From positions 1-48,136 of the forward strand of contig JAJCYE010000136.1 in NCBI GenBank assembly GCA_029263075.1: DNA of 48,136 bases. The letters run 5' to 3'. Made by a program: the position numbers and the translations under genes. The notes under the pieces are model-generated. The model was not told where the DNA came from, did no database searches, and saw only the letters and a program-made list of their open reading frames with translations. Of the stretch, positions 8,923 through 16,864 are shown piece after piece. Each line of letters starts with the position of its first letter. Within the stretch, counting starts at the first letter, position 1. The DNA is from Actinomycetes bacterium. Lineage in GTDB: Bacteria > Actinomycetota > CADDZG01 > JAHWKV01.

Positions 8923-8936
8923 CGAACATATGTTTG
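8923..8936. promoter_or_regulatory. LexA (SOS) box 3, lexA-proximal
   Basis: CGAACATATGTTTG, one mismatch in the right half-site. It overlaps a possible lexA -10 (TATGTT, 8929-8934) and lies 59 bp before the lexA start, consistent with autorepression. No convincing -35 is visible for lexA. Confidence 0.7.
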
Positions 8937-8994
8937 TCCGGGGCGGAAGGGCCCGTCGGGGGCAGTGGGGATTGCCGGAAGGGACTGTTGATTC

Positions 8995-9654
8995 ATGGAA
9001 AAGACTTTGGACGGATCGGACCTCACTCTCAAACAGAGGGCCATCCTGGACTTCATCGTTCAAACGGTGGAAACCCGGGGTTTCCCGCCGGCGGTGCGGG
9101 AGATCTGTGAAGCGGTGGGGCTCAGCTCACCAAGCACCGTCCACGCTCATCTGGGGAGCCTGGAGGACCGCGGTTACATACGGCGAGACCCGACCAAACC
9201 CCGCGCCATTGATGTCCGCTGGGGCCGCCAGGCTCCCGTTCCGGCGCCCATAGAGGATCGATCGGTCACCGACCTCCCCATTTACGGATCCATCGCCGCC
9301 GGGCCCACCTCACTCGCCGAGCAAAACCTGGAAGGGACCCTTCCATTCCCCAAGGACTTCATCTCGGACACCAACCATTTCGTGCTGACGGTCAAAGGTG
9401 AAAGCATGATCGACGCAGGTATCCTGGATGGGGACCTGGTGGTCATCCGAACGCAATCCGATGCGTCGAACGGGGATATCGTCGCCGCCCAGATCTTAGG
9501 GGAGACAGGGGAAGCTGAGGCAACCATCAAAAGGTTCCGGCGAGAAGGCAGCAGGATCCTTCTGGTCCCGGCAAACCCCAACATGCAGCCCATTCCCGCA
9601 CCCGAGGATCTCAAGATTCTCGGCAAAGCGGTCGCGCTCGTTCGCCGGCTCTAG
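8995..9654 (+). CDS. lexA: LexA, SOS response repressor
   Basis: A 219-residue protein with the standard two-domain layout. The N-terminal winged helix (about 10-72) includes FPPAVREICEAVGLSSPSTVHAHL. The C-terminal S24 self-cleavage domain has the Ala102-Gly103 scissile bond (SIAAGPT), nucleophile Ser137 (KGESMID) and general base Lys179 (ATIKRF). On DNA damage RecA filaments trigger cleavage and derepress genes with CGAAC-N4-GTTCG boxes; four such boxes are in this window (three just upstream, one before recA). The ATG at 8995 is preceded by a GGAAGGGA ribosome site. A lipoprotein metalloprotease gene follows after 19 bp on the same strand. Confidence 0.98.
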   Translation: MEKTLDGSDLTLKQRAILDFIVQTVETRGFPPAVREICEAVGLSSPSTVHAHLGSLEDRGYIRRDPTKPRAIDVRWGRQAPVPAPIEDRSVTDLPIYGSIAAGPTSLAEQNLEGTLPFPKDFISDTNHFVLTVKGESMIDAGILDGDLVVIRTQSDASNGDIVAAQILGETGEAEATIKRFRREGSRILLVPANPNMQPIPAPEDLKILGKAVALVRRL

Positions 9655-9673
9655 GTTCCGCCCCGGCGGGGGG

Positions 9674-10939
9674 TTGCGCGCCTCCGCCGCCCTGCTGCTG
9701 CCGCTACTGCTGCTGCTCGGCAGTTGCGTCGCTCCGATGGTTGCGCCCGGCCCGAGCGTCCAGACCCGGCTCGAGGAGTTCTTGGACTCAAGGGTCGCAT
9801 TCTTGGAAGCCAACGACATTCAGGGGTTCTTGGCGGTATCGTCCCCGTCGGCCCAGGAGTTCGAACGACCCTTGGCTATAGGTGTGGTGGCGGTGCCCAT
9901 AACCGGCCTGCGCATGCGGTTGGACCGGGGGTCGTTGCGGGACGCGGGTGAACTCCTCGAGGGAGTAAGGGTCGACCTGATCTATCGCTATGACGGTCTG
10001 CCCGAAGACAACTCCTTCCGGGTAGGCCTGACCTACGATTTTTCCGAGACCGAGGGCGTCTGGGGCATCCGCAACGCCGGACTGAAGCCCGGTTCGGCAC
10101 TTCCGGTGTGGGCGTCGGGACCCATTCAAAGTATGCAGACCGAACACTTCCTGGGCCTCTACCGCCCCGAGTTGAACGACCCCGACCGGATCCTTCGGGA
10201 GGCGGAGCAGGCGCGAGCACAATTGGACGGGAAAATAACCTTCCCGCTGGAGGACCGGTACCTGATCCTGGTAGCTAGGGACGACGACGAATATCAGGCC
10301 ATGTCCAGCGCCATGCTGGGCCCGGTCTCGGCAATCGCCCAGGTGGAGACGTCCTACGAGGTAACCCCCGACACCATTCGGGTGCTCAGCCGGCAGATGG
10401 TAATCAACAGCCGCAAACTCCATCAAGACGGAACGGCCCTGGAGACGCTGCGCCACGAACTGGGCCATCTCGCGGTAGCGCAATACACCCGGCCCTTCAC
10501 CCCGGCGTGGGTCAGCGAGTCCGCAGCAATGTATTTGGCGGGCAGCCGGCCCGTGGCCATATGGCGCAACGGTCTGAGTCGCAACCGCTTCGACGACATC
10601 ACCATAGAACGCCTCACCCGGGCTTCCAACCTGGGAGAGCACGACTCAAGCCGTGAGGGCGCGTCACTGGAGTACGCCTACTCGGCGGCGGCGGCCTGGT
10701 ATCTGGTTGAGACCTTCGGCGCCGAAAAGTACTGGGAGTTTTACCGCTCCTACTCCGAGGTGCCTGCCAACGAGTTGTACGACAAGCTGCCCGAGAACGC
10801 CGCCGACCCCGAAGGCGAGCAGGCTTTAGAACAACTGGCGGTCACCACCACCGGAGGGTCACTTCACCAACTCTTCGCCCTGGATCAGGTCACCCTGGAC
10901 CAGGCCATCCGTCGCTGGATGGCCGCCGAAGTTGCCTGA
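9674..10939 (+). CDS. Secreted lipoprotein with HExxH zinc-metallopeptidase domain (peptidase MA-like)
   Basis: A 421-residue protein beginning with a Leu-rich signal sequence and a lipobox ending LGSC (Cys18), so probably a membrane-anchored lipoprotein outside the cell. Residues about 25-150 resemble the NTF2-like or structural domains often found before such peptidases but are not recognised by me with confidence. The peptidase part contains HELGH at 261-265 and, 16 residues on, VSESAA with Glu282 as likely third zinc ligand: a gluzincin arrangement as in the peptidase-MA family. The start is TTG at 9674 behind a G-rich stretch. It follows lexA by 19 bp on the same strand, so co-transcription is possible. 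Substrate unknown. Confidence 0.75.
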   Translation: MRASAALLLPLLLLLGSCVAPMVAPGPSVQTRLEEFLDSRVAFLEANDIQGFLAVSSPSAQEFERPLAIGVVAVPITGLRMRLDRGSLRDAGELLEGVRVDLIYRYDGLPEDNSFRVGLTYDFSETEGVWGIRNAGLKPGSALPVWASGPIQSMQTEHFLGLYRPELNDPDRILREAEQARAQLDGKITFPLEDRYLILVARDDDEYQAMSSAMLGPVSAIAQVETSYEVTPDTIRVLSRQMVINSRKLHQDGTALETLRHELGHLAVAQYTRPFTPAWVSESAAMYLAGSRPVAIWRNGLSRNRFDDITIERLTRASNLGEHDSSREGASLEYAYSAAAAWYLVETFGAEKYWEFYRSYSEVPANELYDKLPENAADPEGEQALEQLAVTTTGGSLHQLFALDQVTLDQAIRRWMAAEVA

Positions 10940-11037
10940 ACGGCCCGCGCTAATCCCCCGTTACCCTTAAAGGAGCCGCATTCCCCGCCGGCCCCGCCCG
11001 GGGTTCGTAACAACTTGCTACCCGAACCAGGACATCT

Positions 11038-12120
11038 ATGGCCCACGCTCTGAAAAGAACCACGTCCCGCCCACTCGGGCGGGTGTTCCGCGCGGCTTTA
11101 ATCCTGGGGATCGGCCTGTCACTTTTCGGGACGGCAGGCTCCCGCCAGACCATTCGGGTAGAGATCAACGGCGTGCCGCTGGCGGTGTTCGATCGTACGT
11201 CCGTGGGCGAGGTGATGAACAAGGCCGGGGTAACCGTAAGGGATGGGGTTCTTTACTCCGCAGGACAGAACAAGGTCCTCGACCGGCATTTTCAGGAACC
11301 CGCTATCCGCGTCAACGGGACCGACGCCGACAGAGCAACCCAACTGAGGGGTGGCGATCGTGTTGAGGCCGAGGACGGAGTGGACACCTCGGAGAAGATC
11401 GAGGTGGAGCCGATTGTTGTTCCCGCCGGGCTGCCTGAAGTGGAACACCGGCTGTGGAACGCCGGGCAGAACGGGATCGACGAGGTATCCAAGGGGGCGC
11501 GCAGCGGCGAGGTCGTTTCCCGGGTCAACAAACTCCCCGTAATTCCGGCGACACCCGACGAACAGCCGCTCGTTGCCCTCACCTTCGACGATGGTCCGGA
11601 CCCCCGTTGGACCATCCCCATCCTGGAGAACCTGAGCCGGGAAGGCATCAAGGCAACTTTTTGTGTTGTGGGCAAGCAGGCCCGCAAGTTTCCGGAACTG
11701 ATCCACAGGATGGTTGCCGAGGGCCACACGCTGTGCGACCACAGCGAAACCCACCCGGCCGGCCTGAAGAGCAGGTCCCGTTCCGAAATCGATCTGGAGA
11801 TCGGTTCTCCTTCGTTCTACCTGCGTTCGTTGACCGGCGTGGCCCCCGGATTTTTCCGGGCGCCCGGCGGTTCGATAAACGATCAGGTCATCAAGTCGGC
11901 ACAGTCCCGCGGCATGCGGATACTGGCCTGGTCGGTGGATCCCAGCGACTTCCGGGGGCCGCCGCCGGGTGAGATCCAACAGCGGGTGATGTCCGAGGTG
12001 AAGCCGGGGTCGGTGATCCTCCTTCACGACGGAGGGGGCATCCGTTCCAGTACCGTTGCGGCGCTTCCGGGGCTCATCACGCAGTTGCGGGAAGCGGGCT
12101 ACGGCTTTAGGACGCCGTAG
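11038..12120 (+). CDS. Secreted polysaccharide deacetylase (NodB/CE4 family)
   Basis: A 360-residue protein with an N-terminal hydrophobic segment (about 19-34) that should export or anchor it. Residues 38-125 form a small beta-rich domain (begins IRVEINGVPLAVFDR) reminiscent of the DUF348/ubiquitin-like modules of wall-active actinobacterial proteins; this is only a resemblance. The CE4 domain spans about 178-360 with all five motifs: TFDDGPDP (Asp184, Asp185), HSETHP (His235, His239), FRAPGG (273-278), DPSDF (Asp301) and LLHDGGG (His330). Such enzymes remove acetyl groups from peptidoglycan or other N-acetylated glycans via a metal held by Asp-His-His. ATG at 11038 has AGGA seven bases upstream. 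Target glycan not determined. Confidence 0.9.
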   Translation: MAHALKRTTSRPLGRVFRAALILGIGLSLFGTAGSRQTIRVEINGVPLAVFDRTSVGEVMNKAGVTVRDGVLYSAGQNKVLDRHFQEPAIRVNGTDADRATQLRGGDRVEAEDGVDTSEKIEVEPIVVPAGLPEVEHRLWNAGQNGIDEVSKGARSGEVVSRVNKLPVIPATPDEQPLVALTFDDGPDPRWTIPILENLSREGIKATFCVVGKQARKFPELIHRMVAEGHTLCDHSETHPAGLKSRSRSEIDLEIGSPSFYLRSLTGVAPGFFRAPGGSINDQVIKSAQSRGMRILAWSVDPSDFRGPPPGEIQQRVMSEVKPGSVILLHDGGGIRSSTVAALPGLITQLREAGYGFRTP

Positions 12121-12131
12121 GCCTGCAGGTC

Positions 12132-12665
12132 CTAACCGCCTGAGATCGGTACCTCACTAAATCCCACTCCGGTGCAACCCGCCGCCTCGATCGCCCGGCG
12201 CACCACATCGTCCACCACCACCCGCTGGTCTCCTTCGGAGAAGATGAAGACCCGTTCTCCGTTCAACTTGGCAGGGTCCAGGACCGGCTTGAGAACGAAG
12301 TCGGCCCGGGCCATCTCGGACTCGGCAAGATTCAAGGCGTCGAGCACCCCGGTCAGGTGCAAGACGAAGTAGTCGTAAACCCGGTTGGAGCCGTTGTCGG
12401 ACACTATGGCCGCCAGCCACTGGATGCCCGCTTCGCCGGCTGCGTCATCAATCGCCCCCCGTAATTTGGGCGAAACCAACCGCATGCCGACGTTGCTCGG
12501 CAGGTAGTCGGTCAACTCCCCGGAGTAGACCTCCATGCGGGGAGGCACCCAATCCTGGACGGCGGCGGGGGCGGCAAGGATGTCGTCCAACTCCGGGTCG
12601 TCCCGGCCCAGCGCAACCCCGGCCCAGTCCTCATCCAGCATCTCCAGTAGGAAATAGGGCGTCAC
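12132..12665 (-). CDS. DUF1629/Imm11-like protein
   Basis: A 177-residue soluble protein. The ordered segments YFLLEML at the N-terminus, [16 protein letters not shown] in the middle, [13 protein letters not shown], and the C-terminal [19 protein letters not shown] follow the pattern of the DUF1629 family (immunity MXAN_0049 / Imm11), many members of which sit beside polymorphic toxins. No toxin gene is present here; instead the gene is the last member of the hflX operon and its GTG start overlaps the hflX stop (GTGA). Residues upstream of that GTG would be hflX in another frame and are excluded. Function is unknown; a housekeeping role rather than immunity seems at least as likely given the context. 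Confidence 0.7.
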   Translation of the reverse strand: MTPYFLLEMLDEDWAGVALGRDDPELDDILAAPAAVQDWVPPRMEVYSGELTDYLPSNVGMRLVSPKLRGAIDDAAGEAGIQWLAAIVSDNGSNRVYDYFVLHLTGVLDALNLAESEMARADFVLKPVLDPAKLNGERVFIFSEGDQRVVVDDVVRRAIEAAGCTGVGFSEVPISGG

Positions 12666-14020
12666 TCCGGCCCGTTGCCGTTCTCCGGGCCTCCCGGCGG
12701 CGTAAAGGGAGCGACAAACTCTCCGAACTTGCCCAACACCGAGCGCGGCGCCTTGACCATCAGCCGCCACCCCTCCTCGGCCCCCGCTTCCTCCAAGACC
12801 TCTCCCAGTTCGTGAAGCTGGCTACGAATGTCGCCCCGGTCGAACGGAACCACGTACTCGGCGATAGTCTGCGACGCCGCCAGGTGCCGCGAGATTGCAT
12901 CGAGTAACCCGTCGAGCCCCTGGCCTTTCAGGGCGCTGACGAAGATTGCGTCCGGGTACCGTGCGGCAAGACCGGCCGCCGCCTCCGGTCCTATCCTGTC
13001 CACCTGATTCATCGCCAGAATCCTGGGGACTTGGCCCGCTCCGATCTGGCCGAGAACCTCGTTCACCGCCTCCATATGGTCCGCAGGATCGGCCTGCGAG
13101 CCGTCTATGACGTGCAGGAGCAGGTCGGCGTGGATGGTCTGTTCCAGCGTCGACTTGAACGCCTCCACCAGTTGGTGGGGAAGTTTGCGGACGAATCCGA
13201 CGGTGTCGGTCAACACCACGGGGCGACCATCGGGCAGGGCGAGTTTGCGGGACACCGGGTCCAGCGTGGAGAACAACTTGTTCTCAACCAGCACCCCGGC
13301 GTCGGTCAAGGCATTGAGCAGGGTTGACTTGCCGGCGTTGGTGTAGCCGACCAGGCTGATTTGGGGCGCCCCGGTCCTCTCCCTCTGGCGGTTTTTAACC
13401 TTGCGGGTCCGCTCGACCTCTTTCAACTCCTCTTTGACCTTTTTGAGGCGCCGGGCGATGGCTCTCCGGTCGATCTCGAGTTTGGTTTCACCGGGCCCCC
13501 TGGTGCCCAGGCTGGGACCTGAGGCTCCCCCGCCACCCGAACCACCGATGCGGCTCATCACCTCGCCCCAACCACGCAGACGAGGGACCATGTAGTTGAT
13601 CTGCGCCAACTCCACCTGGAGCTTGCCCTCGGCGGAGTGGGCGTGCTGGGCGAAGACATCCAGGATCAGCCCGGTCCGGTCGATGATCTTGAGTGCGTCC
13701 GGGGCCAGCGGGTTGACTCCCGCCACATCCTCAAGGTTTCTCCCCTGCGAGGGCGCCAGCTCGTCATCGAAGATGATCGCCGTGGCCTTCAGATCCCGGG
13801 CGACCTCGACGATCTCCAGGGCTTTGCCCTTGCCGACGTAGGTTGCAGGATCGGGGGTTGTTCGCACCTGGATAAACCGGTCGACAATTTCCGCCCCCGC
13901 CGTACCGGCGAGCTGGGCCAACTCGTCCAGCGACTCATTGCCTGCGTCCAACTCCGCCTGGGAGCGGACGACGCCCACCAGGACCACCCGCTCGGACGTG
14001 GCCTCGTTTTGTGTAGTCAA
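12662..14020 (-). CDS. hflX: HflX ribosome-associated GTPase
   Basis: A 452-residue member of the HflX family, GTPases that bind the 50S subunit and split or rescue stalled ribosomes. The N-terminal nucleotide-binding HflX domain (about 10-120) has TYVGKGK and [17 protein letters not shown] glycine-rich loop (SGGGGASG at 161-168) and [11 protein letters not shown] lead into a helical coiled region. The G domain starts near 220: G1 GYTNAGKS (225-232) and G3 DTVGF (272-276) are canonical, whereas G4 reads NQVD (338-341) instead of NKxD. The start is TTG at 14020 with no clear ribosome site of its own; a six-codon mini-frame ends on it. It follows dapL by 19 bp and precedes the DUF1629 gene with a four-base overlap. 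Confidence 0.95.
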   Translation of the reverse strand: MTTQNEATSERVVLVGVVRSQAELDAGNESLDELAQLAGTAGAEIVDRFIQVRTTPDPATYVGKGKALEIVEVARDLKATAIIFDDELAPSQGRNLEDVAGVNPLAPDALKIIDRTGLILDVFAQHAHSAEGKLQVELAQINYMVPRLRGWGEVMSRIGGSGGGGASGPSLGTRGPGETKLEIDRRAIARRLKKVKEELKEVERTRKVKNRQRERTGAPQISLVGYTNAGKSTLLNALTDAGVLVENKLFSTLDPVSRKLALPDGRPVVLTDTVGFVRKLPHQLVEAFKSTLEQTIHADLLLHVIDGSQADPADHMEAVNEVLGQIGAGQVPRILAMNQVDRIGPEAAAGLAARYPDAIFVSALKGQGLDGLLDAISRHLAASQTIAEYVVPFDRGDIRSQLHELGEVLEEAGAEEGWRLMVKAPRSVLGKFGEFVAPFTPPGGPENGNGPE

Positions 14021-14037
14021 CTGCGGAGTTCAGTCAT
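14017..14037 (-). other. Six-codon mini-cistron bridging dapL and hflX
   Basis: Between the dapL stop and the hflX TTG start lies ATG (14037) followed by five sense codons (MTELRS) and a TGA that overlaps the hflX start as TTGA. An AAGGG ribosome-binding-like sequence in the end of dapL precedes the ATG. This would let ribosomes terminate on the hflX start, the same TTGA/GTGA geometry used at other junctions here. It is suggestive, not proven. Confidence 0.35.
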
Positions 14038-14039
14038 CG

Positions 14040-15203
14040 TTAGCCCTTCATGGCTTTGAGGACCCGATCCATCCCTTCGTCGACGCGGTCATCGGCCAGG
14101 GTAAGGGAAAAGCGGACGAACCCCTCGCCGTGAGCGCCGTAGCCGGATCCGGGAGCTACCACCACGCCGGCCTCATCCAAGAGCAACTGGCAGAAGCTCA
14201 CTGAGGTATGCCCCTCAGGGACGGGAACCCAAACGTAGATAGCCCCCTTCGGTGCCTCGACCGGGATTCCGCCGCTATTCAGGGCACCGACGACCACATC
14301 CCGCCGCCGCTTGTAGACGGCGATGTTCTCCTCAATGCAATCCTGGGGACCGTCCAGCGCCGCAATACCCGCTCTCTGCAAGGCGTTGAAAATACCCGAG
14401 TCGATGTTGGTTTTCACCCGGCCGATGGCTTCGATTCCTTCTGCAGCGCCGACCACCCAGCCGATACGCCAGCCGGTCATGTTGTAGGTCTTGGAGAGGG
14501 ACCCGAACTCGATCGCGTGGTCCAAGGCACCCGGCGCCTGCAGGACACTGGGAGCGACGTAGCCGTCGTAGGTCAACTCAACGTAGGCGGCGTCGTGGGC
14601 CAGAAGCAGGTCGTTGTCCGCGCTGAAACGTACCGCGTCGGCCATGAACTCAGGGGTACACACGGCAGAGGTCGGGTTCGACGGGAAGTTGATCCACAAC
14701 ACCTTGGAGGCCGCCACGTCCTCGGCCGGAATCCGTCCGAGCTGAGGTACAAAACCGTCGGCCGCGGTCAACGGGACCGGGATCGCCCGGCCCCCGGCCA
14801 GCATGGTGGCGGTGTTGTAAACCGGGTACCCCGGATCCTGCACCAGGACGCCTTCACCGGGGTCGACGAAAGCGGTGGCCAGATGCGCGATGCCTTCTTT
14901 GGAGCCGATCAGCGGCAGCACCTGGGTCTTGGGGTCCAGCGTCACACCAAAACGTCGCTGGTAGTAGCGGGCAATGGATTCCCGCAGTTCGGGCATGCCG
15001 TAGTAGGAGGGGTACTGGTGCGTGGCCGGATCGGCCATTGCCTGCCGGCCGGCCTCCACGATGTGGGCCGGCGTCGGGCGGTCGGGGTCCCCGATCCCGA
15101 AAGAGATGACGTCGACCCCCTTGGCTTTGGCAGCCGACACCTTCTTGTCCAGCTCGGCGAACAGGTACGGGGGTAGTGCAGAGATCCTGCGGGCACTTCT
15201 CAA
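14040..15203 (-). CDS. dapL: Class I/II aminotransferase, probable LL-diaminopimelate aminotransferase (DapL-type)
   Basis: A 387-residue PLP enzyme of fold type I. Key residues: Tyr67-Tyr68-Gly-Met in the substrate region, Asn176 (FPSNPTSA), Asp204 and Tyr207 (AHDAAY), PLP lysine Lys238 (GSLSKTYNMTGWRIGW) and a C-terminal RFSLT arginine. The ISFGIGDPD opening and the NMTGWR block are typical of the branch that holds LL-DAP aminotransferases. It starts with TTG at 15203 behind GGGAGGA, overlapping the dapF stop as TTGA. A gene translationally coupled to dapF, with dapA and dapB also in the window, makes LL-DAP formation from tetrahydrodipicolinate the most likely reaction; a different amino-acid transaminase remains possible from sequence alone. 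Confidence 0.78.
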   Translation of the reverse strand: MRSARRISALPPYLFAELDKKVSAAKAKGVDVISFGIGDPDRPTPAHIVEAGRQAMADPATHQYPSYYGMPELRESIARYYQRRFGVTLDPKTQVLPLIGSKEGIAHLATAFVDPGEGVLVQDPGYPVYNTATMLAGGRAIPVPLTAADGFVPQLGRIPAEDVAASKVLWINFPSNPTSAVCTPEFMADAVRFSADNDLLLAHDAAYVELTYDGYVAPSVLQAPGALDHAIEFGSLSKTYNMTGWRIGWVVGAAEGIEAIGRVKTNIDSGIFNALQRAGIAALDGPQDCIEENIAVYKRRRDVVVGALNSGGIPVEAPKGAIYVWVPVPEGHTSVSFCQLLLDEAGVVVAPGSGYGAHGEGFVRFSLTLADDRVDEGMDRVLKAMKG

Positions 15204-15949
15204 GCGGTCCTCCCATCAAAAACATGTACTGCCGGGCCGGTCATGAACAGGCGGCCGTCCGGCTCTCTCTCGATCAAAAGGTTTCCCCCAAGGGTGGCCA
15301 CCGTGGCGGCGCTTAGGCCGCTGGCCACCAGGCACGCACTCGACCCGGTGCCGGATGACAGCGTCACGCCCACTCCCCGCTCCCAGAAGCGGGCGTGGAT
15401 GACGTCACCCTCGACCTGAGCGAACTCGACGTTGGTCCGGTTCGGGAAGGCGGGGTCGTTCTCCACCAACGGACCCAGGTCGGCAACCGGAGCATCGTCT
15501 ATATCGGCGACGAAGGTTGTTGCATGCGGATTGCCGGTGACGGTTCGTTTCCAGACCCGCCCATGCAGTTCGATGTCCGGCTCTTCAACCGGGATCCCCA
15601 TGTCGACCCGCACCGAGCCGACCACGCCTCCTTCGACGGTGAGGTCCAGGATCTTGAGTTGCCCGCCGGCCTCGACGGTCACCCTCGACTGCTTGTGATG
15701 GCCCCGGTCGTATAAGAACTTGCCCACACAACGAAGGCCGTTGCCGGAGACCTCGGCGATCCCACCGTCGGCGTTGTAGAGCAAAAAGCTGAAGTCGGCA
15801 AGATCTGACCGGGCGATAACGATTACTCCGTCGCCGCCCACGCCGAGGTTGCGGTCGCACATCGATACCGCAGTTGGGGCGTCCATCTGCTGCTCGTAGA
15901 CCAGGATAAAGTCGTTGCCCAGCCCGTGGTACTTCGAAAACTCAATCAC
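15200..15949 (-). CDS. dapF: Diaminopimelate epimerase family protein with Ser at both catalytic Cys positions
   Basis: A 249-residue protein of the DapF fold, normally interconverting LL- and meso-DAP with two cysteines acting as acid and base. Family landmarks are clear: FSKYHGLGNDF at the N-terminus, GVGGDG at 36-41, YNADGG at 58-63, GNPHA at 139-143, and FWERGVG at 188-194. But the first catalytic motif reads EVSGNGLRC (Ser68, usually Cys) and the second LSSGTG (Ser199, usually Cys). Both serines are TCC, one base from TGC. The reading frame is intact, so this is not simple decay. GTG at 15949 overlaps the miaA stop (GTGA), and the stop overlaps dapL. Whether it is an epimerase using serines, a changed activity or a non-catalytic subunit is open. 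Confidence 0.85.
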   Translation of the reverse strand: MIEFSKYHGLGNDFILVYEQQMDAPTAVSMCDRNLGVGGDGVIVIARSDLADFSFLLYNADGGIAEVSGNGLRCVGKFLYDRGHHKQSRVTVEAGGQLKILDLTVEGGVVGSVRVDMGIPVEEPDIELHGRVWKRTVTGNPHATTFVADIDDAPVADLGPLVENDPAFPNRTNVEFAQVEGDVIHARFWERGVGVTLSSGTGSSACLVASGLSAATVATLGGNLLIEREPDGRLFMTGPAVHVFDGRTA

Positions 15950-16848
15950 GATTCTTCTGCTCCGTCGCCCGTTAGATAGTCGGCGGCCTGATCGGGGTCC
16001 TCGAACCAGCGGATGCGCGGATCCGCCCGGAACCACCTGAGCTGCCTACGCGCAAACTGGCGCGTCTTCTGTTTGGTCTGCTCCACGGCCTGTTCCAGCG
16101 ATAGCCGGCCGTCGAGGTGTTCGAGTATCTGAGCATATCCGAGGGCCTGCAGGGAGGTTGAGGACAACCGCATCCCCGCCCGGCCGAGCGCTTCCACCTC
16201 CTGGACCCACCCCCGCTCAATGAGCGCGTCCACCCGTTCGTCTATCCGCTTGTTCAACTCCTCCAGCGGCAGGGTCAGGCCGGCTGCGCGCAGGTTGTAA
16301 ACCGCCTCGTGATCGTCCCAGGCCACCCGGTAGGAGGAGAAGGGGCGACCGGTGATGTCGATGACCTCGAGGGCCCTGATGGTGCGCCGGACGTTGGCCG
16401 GGTGCATGCGGGAAGCTGCCTGCGGGTCCAGGACCTCAAGGCGGCGGAACATCTCGTAGCCGCCGAACTCATACGCTTCGGTTTCCATCCGTTCCCGGAC
16501 CGCCTGATCGGTCGGCGGGAACTCCAGGGGGTCGACGATCGCCCGGAAGTAGAGCCCGGATCCACCGACAAGCAACGGGACTTTGCCCCGACCCAAAATC
16601 CCATCGACCGCCGTCCTCCCAGCCTCCTGGAAGCGCGCCACGGTGGGGGTTTCGTCGGGGTCGGAGATGTCAAGCAGGTGGTGCGGGACCTGTGCGCGGT
16701 CGGCGGCCCCGGGTTTATCGGTCCCGATGTCCATGCCGCGATAAATCGCCGCGGAGTCCACCGAGACGATCTCGGCGTTCAACTGCGATGCCAGGCGCAT
16801 AGCCAGGGTGCTTTTGCCGGCGGCGGTGGGGCCGACGATCGCCAGCAC
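15946..16848 (-). CDS. miaA: tRNA dimethylallyltransferase MiaA
   Basis: A 300-residue enzyme that transfers a dimethylallyl group to A37 of tRNAs reading UNN codons. The P-loop is GPTAAGKST (6-14); SVDSAAIYRGMDIGT carries the catalytic Asp and the DSxQ-like motif (here DSAA, with the usual Gln position changed), followed by PHHLLDI, LLVGGSGLYFRA and the tRNA-binding QFARRQLRWFR near the C-terminus. The start is GTG at 16848, 16 bp after the miaB stop, with no strong ribosome site. Its product is the substrate of MiaB, whose gene is directly upstream, so the two successive steps of ms2i6A37 formation share an operon. Confidence 0.95.
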   Translation of the reverse strand: MLAIVGPTAAGKSTLAMRLASQLNAEIVSVDSAAIYRGMDIGTDKPGAADRAQVPHHLLDISDPDETPTVARFQEAGRTAVDGILGRGKVPLLVGGSGLYFRAIVDPLEFPPTDQAVRERMETEAYEFGGYEMFRRLEVLDPQAASRMHPANVRRTIRALEVIDITGRPFSSYRVAWDDHEAVYNLRAAGLTLPLEELNKRIDERVDALIERGWVQEVEALGRAGMRLSSTSLQALGYAQILEHLDGRLSLEQAVEQTKQKTRQFARRQLRWFRADPRIRWFEDPDQAADYLTGDGAEES

Positions 16849-16864
16849 CAGGGGCGGCGAGGGG

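Noticed and set aside
15200-15949. dapF as a decaying pseudogene
   Set aside because: The frame is intact, all other family motifs are kept, both changes are at equivalent catalytic positions to the same residue, and the gene overlaps functional neighbours at both ends.
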